From: Ceratobasidium sp. AG-K
Lineage: Eukaryota; Basidiomycota; Agaricomycetes; Cantharellales; Ceratobasidiaceae
DNA length: 64,000 nucleotides
NCBI GenBank assembly: GCA_037039685.1
Contig: JAWNGF010000002.1
Span: forward strand, 6,076,001 to 6,140,000
Direction of reading: 5' to 3'
Positions within the stretch are counted from its first letter, which is position 1. Each line of letters opens with the position of its first letter. The notes beneath the pieces are model-generated. The model was not told the origin of the DNA. It saw nothing but the letters and a program-made list of their open reading frames with translations, and did no database searches. The translations under genes were made by a program, and so were the position numbers. Below, piece after piece: positions 1-12,703 of the stretch.

Positions 1-1665
1 AATCTGAGGAGGAAGGAAATAAACCGAGCGCAGAAATGGAAGGGTAAATCGTGTAGTCACCTAAGACCTGAATTAGAGAATAAATAAAAATGGATTTGCC
101 AATGGAAAGTTGTGGGTGGCTCATGGGGTAGCCGATATACCTTGGCACAGAGACCTAGGAGCCGAAATGCAACCCGCCCTTGAACAGCACCAACCACATC
201 GCGCCATGAAAGTATAGATGGAGATAATCATCTCGCAATATTTGTGTGATATATCAACGTGTTTGGCTCTGCGAAAGGTCTTGGCCGGCCTGGAAAGTGG
301 TGTCCGGGGACAAAACAGGACTTCGATAGCACGATGGGCATGCAGCCAAATTGCTCTCTATGTTCATACACGCCTCCAATACCGTGGTTACAGGATAATT
401 TTCCCAACAATTTACTCGAATCTATTATTGCGATCGCTAATACGGTTGAAGCAGCTAGGTGGCTATATGAATTTGCACTCATTTGATGTTAGCCACAAGT
501 CGAAACAGGAGCAGAAGTCACGTACAACATCCAAGGAAGCATTCCAATGATCACCATGATCACCTCTCAAGAGCGCCGTATGAGCTAGACGTGGACTTGA
601 ATGCGCTAAGTTTGGTTACTCTCGAAAGATTGACTAAATTACCTGTGGATGACTTGTTGCTGCTATGAGATGAGCTGTCACAACGCCCCAGGTCTGGATA
701 CCAAAACCGTTGAAATTTAATCGCCTGCAGACCACTTTGATGATAGGGAGGGCAAAGTCTGCATCAGCGTTACCAGTTGTGCTCGTGCTGACGATACGCA
801 ATCAAATCGTTTTACTACCCCTCACCTGAACGGTTCTCTACCCTCCGTTGCGCCCCATCCAACTCCAGCCGTTGGGGTGTGTCGTCTAACAGGAATCGAC
901 TACGGTGTGCTTATTAAAGGCCTGTTGGATTATCTCTCTCACTTATTAATTCTGCTTACCTTCCATAGCTCGTATGCCCGAATGTCCAAGCCCCAAGGGG
1001 CAAGCATAGCGCTACGCTGCTTCTAGGGTCCCTTTCGGGCTACACCTAGTCATTCTATTATATAATTTATATCCGCCATTACTTCTCGAACCGACGGGCC
1101 ACATAGCATCCCCTTATATTGCTGCCTCGACGGGTCAGTAAACCTCTCGAATTTGGCTCTGCCTACGGAGGACGATTCCCCTGGTTCCCACCCTAGTCCT
1201 CGCCGCTTATATCAGTGGTGGCTCGACTCATACTGGACATAGTCGGGCTGTTGGGCCCCGCGTCTAGTTCCTCCCGCGGGGTTACTATTCTCTTATCTAG
1301 TCGATGACGCCTTCGCGGCCTTTAGACCCCGTTGGTTTGTGCCCTTTAGTCAGATTCATCGTTGCATGACTGATTAAATGCCTCACCGTCCATTTTTGGA
1401 AAATTACACCGTGAAAAAGTCCTAACCAAACTGAAGCTTGGTCAGGAACAAATGAGTTCCTGCCACCACCCACTTACGCGTCTCAATCAACAAACCTTCG
1501 TCGGCCATCCGTCCCCAGAGGTTTCAATAATCCGAGGCAGAGGACATTCACGAGGCATTGCTGAACAACACGCCATGCCTTGGATCCGAGTTATCTCATA
1601 TAACACTGCGCGGTGTGCACCACAGATGTGCAATGCACAGATCTCTTGACGCTCGGCATACTACA
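1..1665. other. Intergenic region, no supported gene
   Basis: Only short overlapping reading frames occur here, on both strands, without recognisable domains or consistent splice signals. From about 860 to 1380 the texture changes to GC clusters with short palindromes; for example CCCCGCG at 1256-1262 pairs with CGCGGGG at 1275-1281. The last ~200 bases hold the promoter of the MFS gene, but no clear TATA box is seen. Confidence 0.6.
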
Positions 1666-3496
1666 ATGAACACCCCAATTTCTGTCGAGCTCACCCCAGC
1701 GCCTACTCTGGTGGTCGATTCCGCCCATGATAAAAAGCCTGAATTCTCGAAGGCTGAAGACCCGGAACTTGCAAACGCCAAGGCTCTCCGAAAATACGCT
1801 CTCCTCGCAGTATTTTGTCTTGGTCAATTCCTTGACACACTCAATAATTCGGCTATATTTCCAGCAATCCCCGCAATCTCACACAAAGTAGGGCTCACCG
1901 AAGGCGAGACCGTCTGGCTTTTTGCTGCGTACCAGGCCACCTTTGCGTCTTTCTTACTTATCGTACGTATTCACCAGACTCCGTCCCAGTTATATGCTAA
2001 GATTCCTCTCGTAGAGCGGACGTATCTCAGATGTCTATAGCCCTAAGCCGGTGTTTATCCTCGGTACTGCATTTTTCGGTGCCATGTCTCTTGGCGGCGG
2101 CTTTGTCAACGACAAGATCCCGTTACTGGTCCTACGAGCGCTACAAGGCATTGGTGCATCGTTAACCATCCCCTCGGCTCTCAACCTCATCGTCCAGATG
2201 TTTCCCGACCCACAAGAACAAGGCCGTGCAATTGGGTTATTTGGCGCCATGGCGGCAATCGGAAACGTGCTCGGCACAATTATCGGCGCTGTCCTCGTAG
2301 AATACGCCTCTTGGAGATGGATATTTTGGCTCATTGCAATGATTGCGATTCCCATCTCCATCAGCTGTACGGTTTTAATTCCCAAGACTCCCCGAAACAA
2401 GGAAAACTCCAAGTCAACCTTTGACTTTGTAGGGGTATTCCTGTTGACCGGTAAGTCTCACATAATATATTTGCACTCTTTCGCTCTGATACCTTCGTAC
2501 TCAGTCTCTGTGATTTTGTTTGTGTATGCCCTGACCAGCGGATCAGTACAAGGCTGGAAGGTTGCTGGTGTTCTGGTGCCGCTCTTCGTTTCGGTCGTAT
2601 TATCCATAGGATTCTTCGTTTGGGAGGCACATATCGACGAGAACAACGCCGCTCTGTGCGTCCCTTTCGAATTTGTACACTCACGTCAGACCTAACTTTT
2701 ATTTCAAACTCAGTCCCCCTCAGATTTGGTTCTACAAGAACTTTGCCGTCCTTTTCGCAGTTGCATCGATGCCATTCTTTTGGTGGACCCAAATCTACCT
2801 TACATTTTCGCCCTATTGGCAAGATCATCTCGGGTGGTCGACAATCATTTCTGGTGTCAAATTGTAAGCGGATCTGCAGGTTGATTTCTTCATATGTAAT
2901 AACCTCAATTCCAGCTTACCGCTCGGTATCGTTGCAACTCCTATCATGATCAATGGAGCGCGCATCTCGCTCATCTCCCACCCAAAATGGATGATCCTTG
3001 GCGGCCTTGTCGTTGCACTTATCGCAACTATCCTACTTCCATTTTCCGATCGTTTGCGCGACCAGTATTGGCCACTCGTCTTTCCCGCGTTTGTGGTTGG
3101 CACAGCTGGGACATCCGTAGTATTCGTATTGACCAAGTAAGCCCTCTTTCTCCCAGCGATACAAAGGAAAGTGCCGAACGTTAGCTCCATAGTATTAACA
3201 TTTTCCGCACTACTCCGTCCCGATATGCGGGTACAGTTGGCGCAGCCCTCAATGTTGGGCTTCAGCTCGGTTGTGCGATCGGAACTTCTGCTACCACATC
3301 AATTCAAGCTTCGGTCGACATGCGGACTACCGATCCAGGGACAGCGTTTCGAGGTCGATCTGCAGCCCTTTGGTTTCTCGTCGCTTGGGTTGGTTTGGAA
3401 GCCATTGGGGTGGCGATTTTCTTCCAGCGTTCAGCCATGTCTCCGTTAGATGAAGAAGAGAACGAGAGGAAGGGAGTGAGGGAGATAGACCATTAG
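1666..3496 (+). CDS. MFS multidrug transporter, DHA2-like (14-TM) family
   Basis: Predicted plasma-membrane proton antiporter or efflux carrier of the major facilitator superfamily. Six exons read through cleanly: 1666-1962, 2015-2450, 2505-2655, 2714-2863, 2915-3136 and 3193-3496, giving 519 residues. All five introns are 51-58 nt with GT..AG ends. Visible family marks are an early helix with LGQFLDTLNNSAIFPAIP, the loop 2-3 motif SGRISDVYSPKPVF straddling intron 1, RALQGIGASLTIPSALNL, and GAMAAIGNVLGTIIGAVL. The last exon carries GTVGAALNVGLQLGCAIG and ends in a charged tail. The length is normal for the family. The ATG at 1666 is chosen because it opens the acidic cytosolic N-terminus before the first helix; ATGs further upstream read out of the family alignment. 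The substrate cannot be told from sequence. The neighbouring P450 and metal ATPase suggest, but do not prove, a detoxification role. Confidence 0.9.
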
Positions 3497-3745
3497 ATAT
3501 TTCATTTTTCCGCGAGGAATTTATTCTAGCGCATATATCGCTGTTTGTGGTGCTCTAACAATGCCATGCTTTGTAGCCGAAACAACTAGAATCCTATTTA
3601 GCCTTTGGTACGTTTTTCGAAGGTGGGCTTGCTTGACTCTTTGGCCCGCACCGGGGTACACCTCTCCGCTTCTTCAATCATTTGGGGAGAAATACTTTAT
3701 TCTGGCAGGATTACTAAGAAAAATAGCATGACACCGATTCTGTCT

Positions 3746-5948
3746 CTAGTGTTCAATCTCCGACAACCACTGTTCGCAGCCTTGACGAGGTCGAATGGTA
3801 CATTTGAACGGGACAGGATGACTGTAGGTTCGTTCAACAACCGAATCTGAATTCTACGAGGAAAAACTGACCTAATGATATCGTTTGTATATCGTTCCTC
3901 GGGTACTATTTCTACCCCATCTTCGTCCTTGGCCTTCGTGATATTGAAGTTGGCAAGAATATTACTAGCGGAAAAAGTAAATCAGGTTAGAAGTGCAAAC
4001 TGGAAAGCTGCCTCAACGTACCTAATAGATAGCCACATCGACTGCTGAGCAACATGTGTGCCAGGGCATATCCTACGTCCAACTGTTTATCCAATCCGTC
4101 ATACGCAATGCCAAAGCGATTGACGTACCTTCTCCCGAATCCGAAAGCGTAGACCTCCGGGCCAGGGGGTGGATTCTCTACTAGGTATCGTTCGGGCGCG
4201 AACCGGTCTGGGTCAGGATAGACCTCGGGGTTATGTAATATTTTCCTGCCAACCAAGTTCAGCACCTACACGAGTACCAGGTTTTCTTTACTTGCCATGC
4301 GTTCACGATCACAGTTGTATATGCTGGAATCCTATACGTTTTCCCGTTCACTACAACATTGTCGTCGTCCTTTCCACAGGACCTATGTGCAATTAAGCTC
4401 AGCACGGGGTGCCACCGAAGTAATTCTTGAACCAGCGCGCTCGTGTAAGGCAAATTGGGTCGATCTGCCATGGTGATGAACTGAGAAGAGGACTGGGGTT
4501 GGGTTTCAAGATATGCTGCGATCTCAGCCTGAGCTTTTGATTGGACGTCGGGGTACAGCGTCATGGCGAGAAAGAAGGACTTTACGGCTGAGACAGTTGT
4601 GTCGGAAGCTGCACCATAGAGCGAGGCTGCTACGCGCTATTTAGTTGGTACTCAGTTGATTGGCATTTGGAGTGGAAATATGATGGGCGCGCCTTGATAT
4701 TTAGCTCTTCCTCGGCACCAATTTCCCTGCCATCCTCTGGTTGAAGTAATTTCGAAACAAAAGACTGCTCAGCTGTGCCTGCGGCCTAAGGTTTCATTTA
4801 GTGCCCAAGCAGATTAAATAGCACAAGCAGATATCATATAATTTTATCTTACCAGTTGACGTTGCACAAACTCAAATGTCTTCTCTTCATTAGCATGAAT
4901 GATAGGCCTCCATGAGTCAATAGCTTTGTGAAACATGGCTCCGGGGAACCACGTTGGGATATATCGTACTAGTGAAGTGATAGTGGTTCGGCCACAAGAA
5001 TTGCTGAAGCACGACATGAACTCACGAAGCGGAAACACCTCAACCATCCACCTCCCAGGTGCCATAACTATTGATTACTAAGTCAGAATGGAAATAGAGT
5101 TTCGGTGGGCTGGTTTCACACCATCAGAGAATATAGCCATAATTTGTTCAGCGGATCGTATGAGTGGATCATCGTGTGAGTTTGCCTTGTAGCCGTAGAT
5201 CATCCGAATGGCAACGCTCCCCGCCATACTTCCTCCATATCAGCTCCACGGCCACGCACAAGAGAAAGTAACTCACAGATGAATATGCTTCATGAACATC
5301 TCTGGGGTCTCCCGTAGTCGCTTCATTAGCCTCCTGACCTCGTGTTCCTGCAGAGGCAAGTAATCCAACACGACTCGGTTGTTGAGAGCGCGTTGAAGCA
5401 GGGTGCGGTAGTGTTTGAGTGTCGGTCCGTACTCGATGAATATTATATCATGATCCCATCCTCCGCTAGGCAAAGTTAGTCTCCTTTACTGTTGCTCCGA
5501 GAACAGGATACCGTGAACGTACGTACATTTTAGCCAACTGGCTCATGTATCTATCCGAGTAATGGGCCGCACGTTTCTCGAACAAGTCAACAGCAATCTT
5601 TGGGTCACTAACGATGATCATTTTCTGGAATAACATTCGAGCCGTGATAATAGGGCCTACATAACGCGTGACGTCGATGGACCAGACATATTATAAAGTT
5701 CTTACCATACTGGTCACCCCATTTTGCAAAGTTCAGCCAGAAAGCGGTCGAGTTTCGAAGCTATATAAGCAGGCTGAGTATTACGAAGCAATCGTCTATA
5801 AAACTCAGACCTCCAGTGCAGAGCCAAAAATAAAGTTCCCTCTTGGACCGGGTGGAAGCGGAACGCGATGCCTTTTCGACGACAGGTACCATACCGTGAC
5901 AATTGTGACCCCAACCAGTCCACTAATATCTAACACTGTGATGCCCAT
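3746..5948 (-). CDS. Cytochrome P450 A
   Basis: Membrane-anchored haem-thiolate monooxygenase split into many short exons on the minus strand. The start at 5948 gives an N-terminal hydrophobic helix followed by the proline hinge PLPPGPRGN (5860-5835). Next come an exon with WLNFAKWGDQYG and an exon with SDPKIAVDLFEKRAAHYSD. The exon at 5473-5273 carries EYGPTLKHYRTLLQRALNNR. The I-helix reads YGAASDTT (about 4610-4590), the K-helix ExxR is ELLR in VQELLRWHPV, and then follow PDRFAPERYL and the haem loop FGFGRR + ICPGTH, split by an intron. The C-terminal exon ends HPVPFKC..., with its stop at 3746-3748. All core motifs are present, so the gene looks intact. It is a paralogue of P450s B, C and D in this window, with the same exon layout. 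Substrate and CYP family are not assignable from sequence alone. Confidence 0.88.
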
Positions 5949-6441
5949 TTATCCACCGCTTCGGTTTCCTCTGCGAGACTTGGTGTAAGAAAAGGTTGAG
6001 GAGAGCCAGCGGGCCGCCATCCCCGCGCTGTATCCTGGTTGAACACAAACATTTCCCTGATCCTTACCAAAGTTGCAACTTCCGGCGCTAAATGTGCTTA
6101 TTCAGCGGAATCATTGTCATTGACCGCATATACGTTGGTTGCAGAAAAGGAACGTCCGGAATGCGTATGGCAATTCCGTGTATGCCTACACCTACATCAC
6201 GAAATTTACTCAATTTTCCAACAAATAGTAACGTGCATGCGCCGCTAAGCCAAACCTGCATGTCAAGCCCAAGAGAGACCGTAGTCTCAAATTGACTCCC
6301 ATATTCGAATTGATTGCCGCTACAAAGACCAAAAGGAGGACAAACGATCCTTCCAAGCGCTGATTATGTTGTTGTCATGTGAGAGAGGGTCTCTGCGGTC
6401 GACAACCATAGGTTTCACTCTTGTTTCCTGGCCTTTGGATC
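5949..6441. other. Divergent intergenic region between P450 A and the F-box gene
   Basis: About 490 bases between two divergently transcribed genes, so it should hold both promoters. No TATA box or operator could be picked out, and the short reading frames show no homology that I can see. Confidence 0.4.
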
Positions 6442-8034
6442 ATGATAGAAGAACTGCGAGTCGCGAGCGGCACACTTGAATCTGCGCTGGAGCATTACCT
6501 CGACCTATGTTTTACAGTTTCTACCCAGTATAATGTTACTAGCGCGGTTGGTGACATCTCAGATATAATCCTTAGAGAGTTTCAGACAGTCATCACTTTC
6601 GGGGAACGTCTAGAATATGGTAAAAAAATGATTGGAAGGCTCCGAAATCACAACCGCAAGATTGTTGCAATAAACTCGCTTCCTCCCGAACTCCTAACGC
6701 GCATTTTCCACTGCGCCATGCAATCAGAAGATACACCCCAGCCTCCCGTTGGGGTTTCATTCAAACCTCGGACGGAACTACCCACATCTCTACTCCAGGT
6801 TTGCTCGTATTGGCGCACCATCGCACTTAGCTCGCATAATCTCTGGACTCGCATTGATTTCGCACCTCTTGCTGCTGACGAGGGGTGGTCAGTTAGTCGC
6901 GCAAAATTCTTTGCTTCATGTTCGGGCGGATTGCCGCTTACACTAAACATTCGCATGGGTCCCGAGGGCTCTTTCCGCTGCGAAGATTATACCCTTGACC
7001 TCTGCACTTACGCTGCCACGAGAGCCAAGGAGATTACTATCAGCTCCACTCACAGGATGGGCAGTTCTCACTCCTCGATAATTAAAGAAATCTTTTTCAA
7101 TTGCACGCCAGGGGCCTTGGCCCGACTAAACTTGAGCTTCACCAAGGCTGCGTGTGTCCAACGTTTCCTTGTAGCTGAAGACTTCGTCGAGTCCCCGGAA
7201 GGTAGTTGGGCAATCGCGGTACCACATAAGTGCCTCGAAGATGTCTTCCGCCACGTTAGTATCTTGCAAGTAGAGGGGGTTTATCCATACTGGACAAGTC
7301 AAGTGTATACTGGGCTCGTAAAACTATATCTCACAGACATGCTCGGCGAGTCCGTTACCCTCTCCGCGCTTGCACAGGTATTGGCTGCTAGCCCACAACT
7401 GCGTTTCTTCCGCTTTGGGGTTGCACTAGCGGAAGACGAGGATGATGAAGGACCCTCTGCGGTGCACCTGAATCAACTGGAATCATTATATCTCGAGTTT
7501 AACGATGTGGAACAGCATGAGCGGGTGCTGAGCTTGATTTGGCCTGGCTCGAGGCCCTTGCGTGTGTCTGCAATATTTGCCGACGATGAGGCAACCCCCC
7601 TCACTTACGGCCAGTATAAACAATTCTTTGGGCGAGCCAACGTAGTTCAATTTCACGCAGCTGCGCATTTGGCGAACCAACCTCTGGTAATACAGAGGCT
7701 TCTTGACCTCCTACCGACCTTGCGCACGCTATCCCTGAATGGGTTTGACATTCTACACGAGTACGAATCTCCCCCTCCCGCAAAAGACAAACCTTCGAAA
7801 GCGCATCTTACTAGTTTACTCCTAGCAAGCTGTGCTATCGAGTTAAATGGCTTCGAGCTTCTGGCCGAATTATACCCAACAACTAAGTTCACAATTGATG
7901 CCGAATCTTGTACCGTTGTGGATGATGGGGACGAGGAAGACTTGGGCGACGTGCATAAAAATGAGCTGATGGAAATATGTCCAATGGTCGAGTTTGCGGA
8001 ATGGAATGACCCGAACGAATTTGACTGGAATTAG
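6442..8034 (+). CDS. F-box protein with degenerate leucine-rich C-terminus
   Basis: Single-exon protein of 530 residues. The N-terminal ~70 residues form a helical segment. An F-box of the Agaricomycete type follows at about residues 75-120 (INSLPPELLTRIFHCAM ... LLQVCSYWRTIALSS..LW). The rest is an LRR-like region (YWTSQVYTGLVKLYL, LAASPQLRFFRFG, LPTLRTLSLNGFDIL) ending in an acidic tail. F-box proteins act as substrate receptors of SCF ubiquitin ligases by binding Skp1 through the F-box; the target here is unknown. The ATG at 6442 is the first in frame and aligns with the ATG of the degraded neighbour at 8235. This family is strongly expanded in Agaricomycetes, and two damaged relatives lie in this same window. 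Confidence 0.8.
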   Translation: MIEELRVASGTLESALEHYLDLCFTVSTQYNVTSAVGDISDIILREFQTVITFGERLEYGKKMIGRLRNHNRKIVAINSLPPELLTRIFHCAMQSEDTPQPPVGVSFKPRTELPTSLLQVCSYWRTIALSSHNLWTRIDFAPLAADEGWSVSRAKFFASCSGGLPLTLNIRMGPEGSFRCEDYTLDLCTYAATRAKEITISSTHRMGSSHSSIIKEIFFNCTPGALARLNLSFTKAACVQRFLVAEDFVESPEGSWAIAVPHKCLEDVFRHVSILQVEGVYPYWTSQVYTGLVKLYLTDMLGESVTLSALAQVLAASPQLRFFRFGVALAEDEDDEGPSAVHLNQLESLYLEFNDVEQHERVLSLIWPGSRPLRVSAIFADDEATPLTYGQYKQFFGRANVVQFHAAAHLANQPLVIQRLLDLLPTLRTLSLNGFDILHEYESPPPAKDKPSKAHLTSLLLASCAIELNGFELLAELYPTTKFTIDAESCTVVDDGDEEDLGDVHKNELMEICPMVEFAEWNDPNEFDWN

Positions 8035-8234
8035 CATGTTAAATGCGTCCATGTGGTGTATGGTAATCTAAATAAACTAGTCTATCAACTTAGATATCGT
8101 GGTAGCGATGAGCATGCTCCCGACCGCAAGTCACGTGTGACATCAGCGCCATGTGGTGTCTTATTGTTAACGACGACAATCAGTGACGACGACCGAACCA
8201 ACTAGTTTCTACACACATCGTCTATCGCGGAGTG

Positions 8235-9207
8235 ATGATTCATGAGCTGCGTAATGCAGGCACTGTACTCAAGTCCGCGCTGAAACAATGTTTCGACGTA
8301 TCTCGTGCAATCTCTGGTGGCTATGGGCCAGGCAACCGAATCGACGACGTATCTAGCGTTATCCTTGGGGAGCTATAGGCCATCGCCTCCTACCAGTCTG
8401 AACTTGACCAGAGTTCGAAGTTGCTCACAAGACCCCGAAATCGCTGCAATCAGATCGTCCCGACGAACTCACTGCCTCACGAGCTATTGACACACATCTT
8501 TCGGTTAGCTCACAAATCAGAGTGCACCATTCAGACGGTAACCCCCACAAAAAATTCCGCAAAGGCCCAGCCGAATACCTCTCTGTCCTCCCTCCACATC
8601 AGCTCCTACTGGCGCTTTCTTACCCTCGGCATACATAGGTTTTGGGCTTACATTGACCTCACCCCTTTCTCTGCCAATGATTTTGACAGTCTAGCCGATC
8701 ACGAAAGGGCTCCGAGCCTCATTCATCCTGGGGCGGGTCCCTTGCACATGACTACCAACTTTGACGACGAGGACATTTTACGAGTGGTTCACCTATTAAC
8801 CCATGGCGAGCACAGGCGCTTCTTTGAGCACTCCAATATCGTTGAACTCCACGCGGGCGTGTCATCCCCCAGCCAACCCATCGAGATATCCAAGCTGCTG
8901 CAACTGCTGCCGAACATAGAGGTTTTATCCTTGCGAGCATTCGATATTGTACATTATGACGGATCTTCGTACTTGGACATCAACCCGCGACTGAACTGCA
9001 TTTGACAGCCGTCGACATCTAGTTCGAGGCAATCGAGTATATCATCGATAAATGTCCTATAAAAATATCAAACATCAATCCGGAGTGCTGAGACTGATGA
9101 CCTCTGATGGAGGGGAAGAAGAAATGGACTGGGATGAACTGGTGGCAGGGGTGTGGCCGGTAATAGAACTTGTCACCCGTTATACGGGGCCAAGCGGGGA
9201 TAATTGA
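8235..9207 (+). pseudogene. Truncated F-box paralogue
   Basis: Starts MIHELRNAGTVLKSALK at 8235, parallel to MIEELRVASGTLESALE of the intact gene just upstream. A TAG at 8376-8378 ends that frame. F-box homology resumes in another frame at about 8440 (TNSLPHELLTHIFRLAH) and continues through SSYWRFLTLGIHRFWAYIDLTPFS. It then jumps directly to the distal LRR part (LIHPGAGPLHMTTNF..., LLQLLPNIEVLSLRAFDIV), so roughly the middle third is deleted. A further break precedes the acidic C-terminal piece that ends at 9207. This is a tandem duplicate in decay; no function is expected. Confidence 0.75.
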
Positions 9208-9644
9208 GATTAAACAGGCATCATGAGCCCCTATTGTGTAGCCTGCGCGCGTGTAAGTGATGGTTATTTCAACAGTTTAATTCATTGTCAGATTCAAATT
9301 TTGGGTGGCGACGGTGGCGACAGGATTGCACGTGACTTTGGCGTTTCCATTGCTCGCGTGTCGATCAGCGCCAAGAGGGAAGCTTGGGGCTCTGCATGGA
9401 GGAAGTCGACCGACCTTGTGTTCACGTCGACGACCGCGCGAGAACCCGATTCTCATTCCACTCGTTTATAAAATCCAGATTCCTACCGAGCACGCGGTCA
9501 GCCTCGCTATCGATCTTCCATGTGCTGGCTAACTTCTGTGTAGGCTGTTTAAAAGGTACCAGAGGAGGGAGGGATGTCTGGAGAATCATTCGTAAGTGGC
9601 TGAGATTATTTTATTTTTAGACAATGCTTAGTATTAAATAGGCC
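9208..9644. other. Promoter/leader of the metal ATPase, with a possible micro-exon
   Basis: No domain-bearing frame. At 9574-9591 lies ATG plus five codons, followed by GTAAGT at 9592 and TAG at 9641. Removing this 50-nt stretch joins the codons in frame to the ATPase start, which would add seven residues (MSGESFA). The ATPase may therefore begin at 9574 instead of 9645. Confidence 0.4.
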
Positions 9645-12600
9645 ATGAGTTCGATTGACAAGTGTGGGTCCAAGTCGGGCTGCTGTTCGGGCCCAAGCTC
9701 CGGACACAAACACATTCCAGCCATCGTCATACCCTCGTCGCTGTCCTCTCCGTCCTCGACTCCAACGTCGGCCGACTTCCCCCCTCTGCTTTCCCCCACT
9801 CCATCCGCTCCTCTACTTCCCTCGGGCCCAGTTCCCCAGCCGAAAAGTGTCTTCCGCAAATGGTTCGACGCCATGTCCGACGCAACTAGACGACTCGCCC
9901 ATTCACATGGTGATAAGCACAGCCACGGTTGCGGCCATGATCACGGATACGATCTCGTCGACGAACACGAGCACAAGTACCACGGGCATAGTCACGATCA
10001 CGGACATGGACACAGCCATGGAGAGCACGGTCACAGTCACGGGGAACACCACGACGACGAAGACGTGCTTTCCCTCGACCCTAGCGATGCAGTTCTTTCT
10101 GTTCCAGGGCGACATCGCGTAACGTTCTTCGTCGAGGGAATGGACTGTCCTTCGTGTTCGCCCCGGGTCGTACGAGCCTTGACGAGTCTGCCCAGCGTCG
10201 CGGAATGCCATGTTGATGTCTTTGCGGGTCGAGCGACTGTCACGTACCACCCCGAGTATGTCCAAATCGACGAAATGTCCCGTCGCGTTACGGTCGAAAC
10301 CGGCTTCAAATGTTCGCTTGTTGAAGATGCCCCTGTCGGCAACGAAGCTCCCACCAGGCGAATGCGCGTTCAACTCGGTCGACCAGGCGTCAAGTATCCC
10401 GATATGGATGGTATCCGGGTCGTCAGCGACAAGTCGGGCGAAGTCGAGCTCGAATTCGATGCGGCTCTGAATCCGCGCGACGTCCTAGCATTATTCGACC
10501 CCTGGGACCCAACCTACCTCGCCCCCGCCCGAGAATCCAGCACCGACTCGGCCCAGCGCGAAGTCCTTCGGTTGCTCCACCTCACACTCGTCTCGGCCGT
10601 ACTTTGTCTCCCCGTCCTAGTCCTCGCCTGGGCCCCACTTCCCCCAAACCCAACCGTCTACGGCGGGACCTCGCTCGCCCTAACAACCCTCATCCAACTC
10701 TACGTCGCCCGCCCAATCTACGTCTCCGGTCTCCGGGCCCTAACAGTCCAACGCACAATCGACATGGACTTGTTGGTCGCGTTGAGTACCGGAACAGCCT
10801 ATATCTTTTCCACAGTCGCATACGCATGCCGCGTCGCCGGCGTCCCGATCGAACACCAAGGCGAAACGTATTTCGAAACCTCGGCGTTACTCGTGACCCT
10901 CGTCATCCTCGGACGGTTGATTGCCGCGTATGCCCGACGACGATCGACGAATGCCGTATCCGAGTTGTCCTCGATCCAGCCCGACGACGCGTGTCTAGTT
11001 CAGAATGGAGACGCGAGGATCATCCCCGCGGGGTTGGTTCATGTGGGGGATGTGCTCAGGGTTCGGGCGGGGGAGAGGGTACCGACAGACGGGCGGGTCG
11101 TCAGCGGCGAGGCATACGTCGACGAGAGCTCGGTTACGGGCGAGAGTGTGCCTGTTCTCAAGCGTCCGGGGGCGGTCGTCGTTGCTGGGACTGTACTTGC
11201 GCGTGGGGCAACGCCTCTGGATATGCGAGTTACCCTTTCACCCGACTCAAACACCCTCTCCCGGATGGCTGAACTCATGCGTGCAGCCCAAGGCGCCCGA
11301 CTCAAAGTCCAAGATACCGCAGACTATGTTGCATCGTACCTCGCACCCGTCGTCCTCGTCCTCGGCACCATTACGCTTATTTGCTGGACCGCCGTTGGAG
11401 TCTCGGCTGCCAACAAGGTCGCCGACGCCACGGCTAGGGCGATGGAGACGAGGGAGGCAGTGGTGGATGCCATTGGGTTTGCGGTTGCCGTGCTGGTCGT
11501 GTCGTGCCCGTGTGCGATTGCATTGTGTGTACCGATGGTTGCGGTCATCGCTGTAGCTGTTGGGACAAGGCGGGGTGTCTTGTTCAAGGTTAGTTCCCAC
11601 ATTGCTTATCTAATCCCCGAAATTAATTGCTGTGTAGACCGTCGAAGCCCTGGAGAGTACCACCGCGGTCCAAGTAGTTGTATTCGACAAGACGGGCACC
11701 CTCACCCTCGGAAAACTGGCCATTGAATCCTCGACCTACTATCCCCAAGAGTCGGCCAGTTGGATGGGCAGCGAGAGGGGAATCCAGAGCGTTGTCCGGG
11801 CCTTGACGGAGAGTACCCACCCCGTGTCGGTTGCTGTGCATGAACATGTCATTGCCGTCCTTGGGTCCACACATTCCACTGGAGCCCTCGACGTTCGCAT
11901 CGTCCCTGGGCATGGTGTTGAAGCGACTTTCGACGGGGTTGTCGTTCGTGGAGGGAGTGCAACATGGGCAGGGGTGGGAGCACGAAGCGAGAGCACGGTA
12001 TATGTGGTTTCCGTCTCGTCTGATCCGGTATGTCCGAGATGATCGCGACTGGGGTGGTACTAATTTAACTCTATAGGATAATGCACACTGGACATGTATC
12101 GCGCAATACACCCTCTCGGACACGCTCCGCCCCGACGCGCTCGCGACCGTGCAGGCCCTCACCGCCCGAGGGTTAGAAGTGCACGTCTTGAGCGGGGACA
12201 CCCAGCCTGTCGTCGCTCGTACGGCGTCGGCGCTCGGGATCCCGACATCCCAGGCTCGTGGAGGGTGTTTACCCGAGGACAAGGCCCAGTGGATCAAGTT
12301 TCTTCAACTCGGGGCCGAGGCAGATTGTGAAAAGGGCTCTGGAGGGACGAGGAAAGTCATGTTTGTCGGAGACGGGACGAATGACGCTCTTGCGCTCGTT
12401 CAATCCGATGTTGGAGTTTCGTTGGGTGGCGGGACGGATGTGGCGTCTAGTGCGGCTCAAATCGTCCTCCTCTCGTCCCTCTGCACCGGTCTCTCGGACG
12501 TATTCAACCTCGCACGTGCGGCCCGTCGCCGCGTATGGATCAATTTCATTTGGGCAGGAATATACAACACTCTGGCGATATTACTCGCCAGCGGAGTCCT

Positions 12601-12703
12601 TGGCAGAGTCAGGATTCCACCCCAGCTGGCAGGCTTGGGCGAGTTGGTGAGCGTTTTGCCTGTGGTCGTTGTCGCGTGGAGTTTGGGTGTAGTTTCGTGG
12701 TAG
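9645..12703 (+). CDS. Heavy-metal P1B-type ATPase with His-rich N-terminus (copy 1)
   Basis: ATP-driven transition-metal pump of a membrane. Exons 9645-11588, 11638-12027 and 12077-12703 give 986 residues; both introns are 49 nt. Order of parts: Cys-rich start (CGSKSGCC), His-rich stretch of about 50 residues near 86-138 (repeated HGH/HSHG/HDH), HMA domain with GMDCPSC at 165-171, a second degenerate HMA-like region lacking CxxC, and the membrane domain. After these come TGES near 497, the metal-path CPC at 621-623, the phosphorylation motif DKTGT (Asp665), the HP dipeptide in TESTHP, and GDGTND at 876-881. CPC plus HMA fit Cu(I)/Ag or Cu-like P1B pumps. However, the last helix reads GELVSVLPVV where Cu(I) pumps carry MxxSS, and the His-rich arm is more usual for Zn/Co/Ni handling, so the metal is uncertain. 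A paralogue lies at 41500-44519. The start may move to 9574. Confidence 0.9.

Noticed and set aside
218..668. Several overlapping short frames at the left edge
   Set aside because: Frames overlap on both strands, no homology and no intron signals.
10604..11556. Long plus-strand frames inside the metal ATPase
   Set aside because: Arg/Pro-rich alternative frames of the GC-rich ATPase exon.
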